Assembly: GCA_007922305.1 (NCBI GenBank)
Contig: ML677341.1
Span: 68,320,663 to 68,384,662, forward strand
Direction: 5' to 3'
Origin: Dermatemys mawii
Lineage: Eukaryota > Chordata > Testudines > Dermatemydidae
Length of the DNA: 64,000 nt
This document shows positions 37,464 to 47,340 of the stretch, piece after piece. The notes below the pieces were generated by a model, which searched no databases, was not told where the DNA came from, and saw nothing but the letters and a program-made list of their open reading frames with translations. Position numbers and translations under genes: made by a program. The number at the start of each line of letters is the position of its first letter. The first letter of the stretch is position 1.

Positions 37464-37596
37464 TTTATTCTAACTGGGATTATTATGAGAGGATTTCTTG
37501 CTGCTATTCTTTTATTTTAATGTGTATGATAATCACTTGACCTTATGTCTATTTTTATCATTATTGTAATCTAAATTAAATGTCACAGCCACCATC
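37464..37596. repeat. Right arm of a 133-bp inverted repeat
   Basis: Inverse copy of 36779-36911 with about ten differences, separated from it by about 550 bases. Together the arms could be the termini of an 818-bp element with long inverted repeats, or the product of a local inverted duplication. Confidence 0.8.
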
Positions 37597-37830
37597 TGTC
37601 TCAGACTGACAGAACACAGACCTTGCTGTAATTTATTTCCTATTCAAGTACCAGGTAAATAATAATATAAATAATAACCACCTAGCTAGAAATCTAGATA
37701 TGATCATACAGAATACCACCAGTCTGGTCCCCCACAGGGGCTACTTGTTGCTGTGGGATGCTTATTGTGACTCTGACCACAGATAATATTTGTTCCTGGT
37801 CCTCCTTCAAATCAGGAGCAAAAACATTTC

Positions 37831-37858
37831 AAAAAAAAAAAAAAAAAAAAAAAAAAAA
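37831..37858 (+). repeat. Pure A28 tract
   Basis: Twenty-eight consecutive A. It may be the tail of a young retroposed sequence upstream on the plus strand, but I could not name that sequence. Confidence 0.95.
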
Positions 37859-39318
37859 GCCTGATGGGGCTAGACAGTATCACCCATATCTGCATGAAGT
37901 CCTGGCCTGTGCTTTTCTGCATACACACATGGTTGTGAGACCATAATTAGGGTTTCAGCAGAGATTTCAGTTTAACAGGAAAGACTTTGCGATCTCTGAT
38001 GAATGTTTGGGAACAGAAATAAGCAAAACATAGATAACCTAATTTGGAAGGGGTACAGTTGTCCGTATATATAAAATGTAGGCCTGTTTTAACTAAATTG
38101 ATTGGAGAAAACCCCATATTCTACTATTTATTTGGTTTAGTGAGAACACTATTTCCACTAAGAGCAATATGTCCTGTCAAGCGGGTTGCCTGGTATTTAA
38201 AAACTTTGTTCAAATATATTTATGTACTGTCATTATTTGGTGGATTGCGTGGTATTTAAGTTAATTTAAAGGGCCGCCATGGACATAGATAGGCACTCTT
38301 CCTTTCCTCCTCATTCGGTACTTGCGTAAAGTGACCTAGCCAATTGTCAAGTTGCATATTGCCATAATGAGCAACATTTTAATCACTGGAGCACTGGAGC
38401 GTGAAGTCAAGCAAATCACAAAATGAAATCACACAGATGATGGTTACTTTTGCGATAGCCTGGTGAATCAAGCATCCAGGAGTTCAATGGCAGCTTCATG
38501 CATATAAATCTGATTTTTCATTCACCTTGGCCACTAAAGACCCAGAACTAAGCACTCCAAAGGGCTAAAGAACTGTAGGAGCTTCCTCCCATCACAGTAA
38601 GTGCACAAGACCCAAAAGCAGGGATCCAGTGAAATGACAACTTCAGAGAAGCAAAATTAGAGAGAAATAATTTTCCCATATGGGGGGCATTTTCAGAAAA
38701 CTTTCAAAAATAATTTTGAGTTTTTTTAAAATTCTGATGCATTTTGATAAATGTTTATGAAGTAAATTTGAATCTCGTTCTACACAGGTGAAAGGTGGCT
38801 GTATTAAGTCACTGGCCTTTTCCTCACAGCATTATCAAGCATTTTCAACCAGCATGCCAATTAGATCTGCCCTGACTAGAGTTAGATGGTATAGTGATAA
38901 GCATCCCTCTGATCAGTCTACTGTGTCACTCCCCTTAGTGCCAATACCGGAGGGTCAGCATCAGTGCTGGAGAAATAGTGGGAGAATTTCTGACAATGCT
39001 CAGTGTATATGCAGTCACTGCACCACCTAGTCCTGTACCTTAGCTGTGTGTAATACTGGTGAGCTGTAGCTATAGTCATAACTAACTTATAATTTGTTGG
39101 GGGGGTTTTTGCTTTCTCTGCTCTTTTCAGTCCAATGAGTACCAGTGATGTTCTTGCAGAAAAGATCAGGAATGGAACTGACTGATTGAAACAAGTCAGG
39201 AGTTCTTTTATGTATTGGAATTATTAGATTTGCCAAATAATTTTTCCCCTTCACTTTTGAATACAGAAGAAATCACTGCATAATATTTCCCTTTGTCACT
39301 GCTGCATCGTTAATAACA
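37859..39318. other. No gene seen
   Basis: AT-rich DNA with short frames only. A plus-strand frame at 38788-39030 has no splice support and no motif. Confidence 0.45.
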
Positions 39319-39940
39319 TAGAGTCATAGAATATCAGGGTTAGAAGGGACCTCAGGAGGTCATCTAGTCCAACCCCCTGCTCAAAGCAGGAACAATCCCC
39401 AACTAAATCATCCTAGCCAGGGCTTTGGCAAGCCTGACCTTAAAAAGGAAGGAGACTCCACCACCTCCCTAGGTAACCCATTCCAGTGCTTCACCACCCT
39501 CCTAGTGAAAAAGTTTTTCCTAATATTCAACCTAAACCTTCCCTCTCCAACTTGAGACCATTACTCCTTGTTCTGTCATCTGCTACCACTGAGAACCTCT
39601 TTGGAACTCCATTTCAGGTAGTTGAAAGCAGCTATGAAATCCCCCCTCATTCTTCTCTTCCGCAGACTAAACAATCCCAGTTCCCTCAGCCTCTCCTCGT
39701 AAGTCATGTGCTCCAGCCCCCTAATCATTTTTGTTGCCTTCCATTGGACTCTTTCCAATTTTTCCATACCCTCCTTGTAGTGTGGGGCCCAAAATTGGAC
39801 ACTGTACTCCAGATGAGGCCTCACTAATGCCAAATAGAGGGGAACGATCACGTCACTCAATCCGCTGGAAATGCCCCTACTTATACAACCCAAAATGCCG
39901 TTAGCCTTCTTGGCAACAAGGGCATACTTACACATGAGTA
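39319..39940 (-). mobile_element. CR1 LINE 3' end with C-terminal ORF2 remnant
   Basis: The left end 'agagtcatagaatatcagggttagaagggacctcaggaggtcatctagtccaa' contains the standard sauropsid CR1 3' terminus in reverse. The minus strand reads through '[20 protein letters not shown]' and '[20 protein letters not shown]' to '[20 protein letters not shown]', the conserved C-terminal block of CR1 ORF2. The reading frame at 39576-39935 is open for 119 codons, so the copy is fairly young. It is 5'-truncated and lacks the RT and endonuclease domains. Confidence 0.95.
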
Positions 39941-40299
39941 TGTGTACGTCAGGCTAGTAATAGCTCCTCCTTTCCATCCTTTGTTTTTATTTTTCCTTAG
40001 TCATTTCTTTCCTCTTTTCTATTTCCACACCAATTGGATACGTACATGAGACTGCAATGTATTGAATATAGAGACAGTATGGGCAACACCAGACATTTCT
40101 GTATATAATGGGCTTTTCAACACAAGAGTCTGGGAAATAAGAAGCCATGTGAAAAAAAGAAAAAGCCAGTTATCTGAATTCCAAACTGTATAGCACAGTA
40201 TGTTTACATTAAGCTTTAAAATAAAGTTTTCCTTTTCTTGAACGGTTTCCATTCAGCTTCTTTTAAAAAAAAATTTCGCTTTACCATCTTTCCCTTATT

Positions 40300-41110
40300 A
40301 TTCATAGATTTTAGGGCTAGAAATAACCATTAGATCATCCAATTTGACCTTCTGTATAATACAGGTCATGAAATTTCACCTAGATAATCCTGTGCTAAAC
40401 TCAGTAATTTGTGTTTGACTAAACTGTATCTTCGAGGAAGGCATTCAACCTTGATTTGAAGACATCGGGAAATCTATCACTTCTCTTGGTAGTTTGTTTC
40501 AATGGTTAATCGACCTCACTGTTAAAAATCAGTGCCTTATCTCTGATTTGAATTTATCTGTTTTTAATTTCCATCCCTTGGCTCTTATTGTGCTTTTTTT
40601 GTCAGATTAAAGAGCGCTTTATTACCTGGATTTTTTTCCCCATGAAGATAATCACACACTGTAATAAATCAGTCTTCTTTTTTATAAGCTAAACAAACTG
40701 AACACCTTAATTTTCTCACAATAAGATATTTCTTCCAGTCCTCAAATGATTTTTATGGCTTTATTTTCTGAATTCTCTTCAGTTTTTCAAAATCCTTTTT
40801 AAAACATAGACACCAACACTGGACATGTTATTTTAGTATATCTCACCAGTGCTGCATACAGCAGTAAAATCACCTTCCTTTTCCTACACATTACTTCCCT
40901 ATTTACATATCCAAGGAGCTCATGTTCAGTTGTTTGTCCACTATGTCTCCTAAATCCTTTTCAGAGTCATTGCTTTATAGGCTACATCAAATACGATGTC
41001 CTTTCCCCCCACCCCCAGTTTAACTGCCCTCAGTTTTCTTCTTTTCCCCAACATTTCCTCACATTTACAACATCTCGTCCCTATCTTTTTACCTTCTCTG
41101 TTATATCAAA
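40300..41110 (-). mobile_element. Older CR1-like LINE fragment
   Basis: The 3' part in reverse starts 'attcatagattttagggctagaaataaccattagatcatcc'. It continues with blocks typical of CR1 3' regions, such as 'aaaatcagtgccttat' and 'catcccttggctctt', then 'ccactatgtctcctaaatccttttcagagtc'. It is highly decayed and has no long frame. It has the same orientation as the neighbouring CR1 fragments but a different subfamily 3' end, so it is a separate insertion. Confidence 0.75.
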
Positions 41111-41727
41111 CTCCAGTTTTTAGATGCAAGTTTTCTGTGTTGAGGTTGTGGGCAGCTACTATTACAACCACTTAGTTACGTTTAGTGGAATATTGATTTT
41201 TCAACATGTGCTGTAAACGTCAATATTTCAATAGACAGAACAAAGTAGAATCATTATTACATGGTTCAGTCGGTCATATTACATACATGACTTAGGTGCC
41301 ATGCTTTGTATAGATAGTTGGGCTTCTCCATGTATTCCAGTTTTCTCTTTTTCTGTTCTCATCTTCACACTCCACACAGAGAGTTCCAGTCTCTCAAGCA
41401 GCTTCTCTCAGGATGGTTATCTCTTCTCTCTTAATAATCACTTTTTTATCCAGAGTAGCCACCCTAAGTTGCCTCTGTCATTCAGTTTTTTTACATAACA
41501 GTATAATTTAGGTTCTTCCTCCCCAACCTTGCTCATATATATTTCTTGCACTTGCTTCCATATTGCTACTTCTGTGGCTCGGCCCATGACAGCGCAGATT
41601 CTGGATTCCTACTGCTCACTCACTCTAACAGGCAGAACGATAACCAGTCACCACCCAGCATTTTTTTACCCTTTAGAGCTCCTTCCTGCCTCTTCCCCAG
41701 TTTGATTTTATCCTCACTCGGAGTAAC

Positions 41728-41778
41728 ACACAGAATCATAGAATATCAGGGCTGGAAGGGATCTCAGGAGGTCAACCT
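41728..41778 (-). mobile_element. Short CR1 3'-end fragment
   Basis: 'cacagaatcatagaatatcagggctggaagggatctcaggaggtcaacct' is about 50 bases of the CR1 3' end in reverse and is then cut off. It is a severely 5'-truncated insertion of the same general type as 39319-39940. Confidence 0.9.
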
Positions 41779-44346
41779 CTATGCCCTGTGCCATTTGATC
41801 TCTTCTTAGGAGGTGTTACTAAGAAACAAAAGAAAAACCCTCATCTGCGCCTTTTATCCCTGGGTGTCATAAGCATTTGTTTAAATCTCCCTGTGAGTAA
41901 CATCTACTACCACAGTAAAACAAGCCAGCAACTGAGAGCAGTTTCTGGGGCTGGGGTTGGGCAGACAGACCTTTCAATGAAAGAGAGGCCTAATCATCAG
42001 CAGTGATAGCAGGGGTGTCATGATAGCAGGGGTGTCATGATCTCAGGCTGATCTGGGGTGCCCCCTTAAAGGCAGTCATGGTGTTGCAGTTGAGCCTTTA
42101 CTTGATTTTTTTCCCTCACCCAGATTATCATCATGTCCAGACTGACTGTTAGATGCTAAGGAGCACCCTGTGTTGGAGGGTTTCGTTTCTTAACAGAAAA
42201 GCCAGGGCAAACCATAAACATAATGCTCACTCCCACATCTTAGCTGAGTGACCCAGTCATTCTTTGTCTATTTGTCCTCGAACTGAGTCTAGTCTTCATC
42301 TCTATCCAGAGTCTTCCCCAGGGGTTCTCTCAGTTCCAGCCTCTCCTCAGATATTAGACCTCTTGCTTCTTGCAGAGTAAGATCCTGCTCTGGAGTCAGG
42401 GGTCCAGGCAGTCCATGCATTGCGACTCTTCCAGGGACAGCGAGTGATCCTTGCCAGGCTGGGCTGCTGGCCTGTGTCTGGGTGACCCCGGCTCAGCCCA
42501 TGCCCAACTGGATGCCTGCCATATGCAGCCCTCTGTCTAGGAGGCAGCCCTCTCTAGAAGCACCTCTTATAGGCTCTCCATTCTAGTGGACTACCTGGAG
42601 AGCACACCCTCCAGGTTCACTGCTTGGCCTTTTGACTCAGGCATCTCTTGGGGTCTTCTTTCCACAACAGCTTTCTGTTTTCCTTGAGAGTCCCTGCTTC
42701 GCTGAGCTTGGGTAAACTTTATTGGTTCCAGGAGCTTATTTATTAATCAGCCACCTGTGACAGTTAGCTATCCCCAGCTAAGGCCTTCACATGGCAGTCA
42801 CAGGTAAACTGCACCCTAGCTCCCCATAAAGGGCAGCTGCCCCATAATAGGGGTGTGTTGTGGGAGTGTGGGGTGAGGTATTAAATGTGTTTAAGACTAT
42901 ATTTATTTATATTTTTTTTAAAAAAGAATTTAATATACAGGAATAATATAATTAGCAGTTTACCAGGGCAATCGTATCAAAAGATGTCATGAAAGATAGG
43001 TATAACATACCAGGATTTAAAGACTTCATCACAAGCACAGTACATAACTTCTAGCAACCTTCTCCTCTTTAGAATAAGTATAACAAACCTGTAGTGCAAC
43101 AATGAAGGACATATGTTAGTGTAATGACTGCTTTTTACATAGGGGAATACAATAAAATGTTAAAATTGTATAGAGCTTTTTTCACTTACAAATGTATGTA
43201 TATGCTCTATAAGTGTTGTTTCATCAAGGTTATCATCATTCAGGTAAATCATTTTAACAAATATTTTATTATGACTTCTATAATTTTCTATTCCAAAACA
43301 CATGCATGCACGCATACCCACCAGCAAAATGCATCAACAAACCTTTAAAATGGCATTAAGGTTGAGTGTATGTATCAGTAATGTAAGGATTAAAACCATT
43401 GCGTGGATGGTATAATTGCCTCAAAACCAAGCATTACAAACCCAGGAAATTCAGAATTGAGGGTATACTTACAAGAAAACCAAACGCTGTTGAAATGCAG
43501 AGTCAAGACACCCTCAAAAATGTAACTCTGCCTTTTACTGATGCTATGCAATTATCATATAATTATGATTAAGGCATTCAATGGTTGAGGTCCCAGAATA
43601 GACTGAACTAATTCTTAAATTTGTGTTCATTTTTTCATATTTTCCTCTTCATGATATCACTTTAGGGGACTGTCGAAGTTGTTTGTGCTTTTCTTAACCT
43701 GTTTAGATTTCTTTATTTTAACTTAAATTAACTCTGAATTTCCTGGGATTATAATGCTGAGTTTGGAGATTATTATTACATCCCTGGTTTTTTTTGTACT
43801 TTTACATTATTGATATGTACTTTCAACCTTAACTACACTTTAACATAGTTTCCATCTTTTAGATACCCTAGGTGGGTGTTTATTAATTAATTAATTAAAT
43901 TGCATAAATGAATACTAAACAAGCCAAAAAAGAATGCTATCAGGTGACATTCTGAATGATTTGAAGACATGTAATACCAACCTTAAATTCTTTATTAATT
44001 TTAACTTTTAAGAGCAATTTCACCTGTAAAACAGAGCAGCACAAAGCAGCCAAAGTGTACTAGTGAATCTTGCAATTGACTTGTTGGCTTAGGCAGGGGC
44101 AGCTCCAGGCACGTAGAGCAAAACACACAGAGCCGTCCCTGCGCTTAGAGGACTTTCTGAGTGAGACCATTGCTATGTGAAGGAGGGGCAGAGGGAGCCA
44201 GTTGCCTCAGTCCTACTGTCTGTCCCCTGTGCTTCTCTGTTTCCCCACAGTGTTGTTGGCAGCACACAGTGGAGCCAAGGCAACACTGCAATGAGGAGCC
44301 TTTCAGATGCTGATGTCCAAGATAGCACGCAGCCAGGGAACACTTA
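41779..44346. other. GC-richer block (to about 42.9 kb), then AT-rich; no gene supported
   Basis: 41990-42880 is C/T- and G-rich compared with its surroundings and looks like a decayed repeat, possibly an LTR, but no LTR ends (TG...CA), primer-binding site or retroviral frame could be seen. Right of 42.9 kb the DNA is AT-rich with a short ATTA run near 43883-43900. Confidence 0.35.
42004..42037. repeat. 17-bp tandem duplication
   Basis: TGATAGCAGGGGTGTCA occurs twice in direct succession (42004-42020, 42021-42037), identical, followed by TGAT of a third unit. Confidence 0.95.
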
Positions 44347-44534
44347 GGGTCTGTCTACATAGCAAAGAAAACCCCATGATTGGCCTGTGCCGGCTGACTC
44401 TGGCTCAGGCTGTGGGGCTGTTTCACTGCTGTGTACCCTTCTAGACTCAGGCTGCAGTCCGATCTCTGGGACTCTTCTACCTTGCAGGGTCCTAGAGCCA
44501 GCCACGGGTTTTTCTTTGCTGTATAAACATAGCC
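44347..44534. mobile_element. PIF/Harbinger-type MITE, complete
   Basis: The ends are GGGTCTGTCTACATAGCAAAG and, reversed from the right, GGCTATGTTTATACAGCAAAG, imperfect inverted repeats that continue inward for about 30 bases. A TTA duplication flanks it (44344-44346 and 44535-44537), as expected for PIF/Harbinger. The 188-bp element has no coding capacity. Confidence 0.8.
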
Positions 44535-45210
44535 TTAAAGAGCAGTGATGATTGGGCCGAGTAATTGACCAGTGAGAATCCTTGAGTCATAAATCCAGTC
44601 TCTTGTACTACTGACACATTATAACCAATAGAACTGCTGCATGCAAATTAGCACTAGAGAGGGCGGAGATTGGTTCAATTACCTATACTGTTACACAGGT
44701 TGTTGACCAGATCATGTCTGCAGCCTAAGTAATCATGGCAAGTAGAAAAAATAATCATTAATAACTTAGTTTAATTACAATCTATTTTCTTCAAATATAG
44801 CCTTTGCACATTACAGTTATTTTTAACTATATGGGAAAAAATTCCTAAAGGATGCAGTTTTTAATTAACTTTAACTCATATGTTAATTAGCATGTGGTGC
44901 ATTCTCAGAAAATTCATATTCAGAGTGTGGATTAAGCAAGCAGGGGAAGGATATAATGTTTTTCATACATTTCAAACAGTTCAAATCACTTCTTTATCTG
45001 CAAATCAGAACTTTCCTTGTGTGTCAGCACCGATCATTACATCATTTAATAATAAAGAAAGTAATGGCTTTGTCAGACAGCTGTATTAACCTGCGATTTT
45101 CATCTGGTTGTCCCATTTTAAAGGCTGTGGTTAGGATTTCAATCCATGTTGTTCAAACAACAAAACACAGTGAGAGGTGAAAGGTGTCAACAGTAGTGGC
45201 TCATACTTAC

Positions 45211-45424
45211 TTGGGTTTGGTTCGTCGGCATCCATATACAGCATGAATAACAGACAGGTCCTAGTCTCAGCTGCATACATAATATCATACTCTTTTAGTC
45301 TGTGGATAAGAATGGGAGCGATTTGTGGGAGAGGTTTTCTTGTTTCAGTAGTCAATACCAGCAACATCAAAAAGCTCACCAAGTGTATTCTTTGGCAAGC
45401 CACAATGAAAACAGATTTCCAGGA
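45211..45424 (-). CDS. Possible minus-strand exon, unidentified
   Basis: On the minus strand an open frame of 120 codons (45131-45493) contains a perfect donor CAA|GTAAGTATG at 45210/45211 and a possible acceptor CTGCAG ending at 45425. The 71 codons between them read like a real protein: SWKSVFIVACQRIHLVSFLM at the start, then RKPLPQIAPILIHRL and ETRTCLLFMLYMDADEPNP. The acceptor has a poor pyrimidine tract and I do not recognise the family. A plus-strand shadow frame also exists here. It could be an exon, a pseudogene piece or chance. Confidence 0.3.
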
Positions 45425-45492
45425 CTGCAGTTTACTGGAGCACCTAATGTAAAGTTTTGCTGCTGTGCCATATGTAGGGTCAGCTTTGGTCA

Positions 45493-46537
45493 TGTCAAGT
45501 TTTTCTATTTAGATTTGGCTCTCCTTCCTCTGACTCTGACCTTCTCCCAGCTTGGTAGTGCTGCTGTTGTTCAGGCAGATGGAACATCCTCATAGTTCCT
45601 GTTGTGGCCTCAGAAACTAGTTGGTGGCATGGTGCGTGAAGGCCTACACAAAGGCTGATGTTGCTGCCCTGCACCTCTTCTCTTCACTCATGGTGATGGC
45701 AGTTCTTTTAGGGTTCACTGTTCTGTCCAGGGCATTGATTAAAGTTGCACCCTAGGGGAAGAGCTGGGAGCTGTTCTGTTTTCATATCAGTGACAGGGCT
45801 TGTGACTAGATGTAATATCTTCCCACATCTGGACTCCATACTGAAGGAACAACTGAAGTGGCAATAGAAACAGGTTGCTTAAGAGCCACTGCTGCAGAGG
45901 CGGGGCATGGGGTTGTAGCAGTGTCTCCCTAAAGCTTGCTCAGTTAGGTCTATGTTTCTGGCCAATTCCTGTGGCCTCTGTGGGATGAGAGAGCCTCATC
46001 CTGCCTCTTTGAGCAGCAGGACAATACCAGAGAAGGAAGAGAGGATCAATTGTACATAGAGGAACCCTATTTCAGGTCTCTGCTGAGTGCCAGGAAGAGA
46101 GATAGAAGGAAATGTGTGGAGAAATGTGCATCACCCACACCACTGGCAATCTCAGCAATCACCATTTTGCATCCTAACTAATCTGTACTGTATGTCCCCT
46201 GCTAGTGTGGATAAATGAAGTTCTGCTGTGTGTGTCATTGGAGTGAAATATCGCTGATATTGCATATCCATCTTTATTCTTTCAGTACCCTTTGGCCTCA
46301 AGCCAGTGAACTGAGTTTTCAGTGGACTTAACAGAAAATGACAAAACATGGGAAAAGAAGTATCATTCTTAACTATGAAATGTTTTGGTTGGGTGGAACG
46401 TGTAGGAAGAAGAAAACTCAGGCTGGGTGAAAACTCAGTGATATTTATTGTCATAGTCTGAGAGGCAGTCAGCCTAATCTGGTTTGGGTTATGCTTTGTT
46501 AGGGATTTTGTCACCAATGTTTCTTACTCTCTGTTTC
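45493..46537. other. No supported gene
   Basis: Moderate-GC DNA. The 121-codon minus-strand frame at 46152-46517 lacks motifs and splice support. Confidence 0.4.
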
Positions 46538-46668
46538 TTTATTAGCATAGCCTATTCAAAAGGTAGAAAGAGTACTTTACGTATAAAATGAAAGCCTATG
46601 AAAACCATTTTGATTACTTTTTTACATATTGTATATGAAGCTAGGTATAATTGTGACTAGATCTTTTT
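46538..46668. repeat. Left arm of a near-identical inverted duplication
   Basis: The 131 bases match the reverse complement of 46912-47043 with only one inserted A visible, so identity is about 99%. The arm starts TTTATTAGCATAGCC and ends AGATCTTTTT. No known repeat family is recognised in the arm. Confidence 0.95.
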
Positions 46669-46834
46669 AATAATTTATTTGAGCAATTTATGACTTTCCC
46701 CATTTAGGGTCAGCGTCGGTCACCCCTGCCCACAATGAAAAGTGCCCTACTCCACTACAAGTCAAATAAATGAAATAAATGTGACTGTTTACAGAATAAA
46801 GGGGAGTAAAGGTGACAGAATTTCATTTTCTGTG

Positions 46835-46884
46835 TAGAGTATGAGAAAATAAGATGTCCACTTTTCTCCATTGGAAATAAATCA
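46835..46884. repeat. 50-bp direct repeat, first copy
   Basis: Starts TAGAGTATGAGAAAATAAGA and ends GGAAATAAATCA. A second copy with three differences is at 47291-47340. This copy lies in the spacer of the inverted duplication. Confidence 0.9.
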
Positions 46885-46911
46885 TTTTCTGTGTAATTTC
46901 ACATGATGTGA

Positions 46912-47043
46912 AAAAAGATCTAGTCACAATTATACCTAGCTTCATATACAATATGTAAAAAAGTAATCAAAAATGGTTTTCATAGGCTTTCATTTTATAC
47001 GTAAAGTACTCTTTCTACCTTTTGAATAGGCTATGCTAATAAA
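46912..47043. repeat. Right arm of a near-identical inverted duplication
   Basis: Inverse copy of 46538-46668, separated by a 243-base spacer. Transcripts from either strand would form a very stable 131-bp hairpin. Confidence 0.95.
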
Positions 47044-47290
47044 TCGTAAGTGAAAGGGAAACTAGATGACTTAAGGATAGGCTACAGGAGTCTTTGATTG
47101 ATGTATCACAAGTACAAATCCTAACAAGATTGGTAGTGATCAAAAGTTGTTACCAGCTGTGACTAGGCTCTCCCTGGTCAATAACAAAATGGGGATTAAG
47201 GACTTCTTGACAGAATAAAATAGCAAGACAGGGCAGTTGTTTTTAGCAGGAAAACCTCCATTTTGCAATATTAAAGTCACATGAAATAAA

Positions 47291-47340
47291 TAGAGTATGA
47301 GAAAATAAGAGGTCCGCTTTACTCCATTGGAAATAAATCA
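47291..47340. repeat. 50-bp direct repeat, second copy
   Basis: 47 of 50 bases match 46835-46884. It lies about 250 bases beyond the right arm of the inverted duplication. Confidence 0.9.

Noticed and set aside
41990..42880. Endogenous retrovirus LTR
   Set aside because: Composition is suggestive, but no paired LTRs, primer-binding site, polypurine tract or gag/pol frame could be seen.
46152..46517. 121-codon minus-strand frame
   Set aside because: No recognisable motif, no splice sites that bound it, and close to rearranged DNA. Length alone is not enough.
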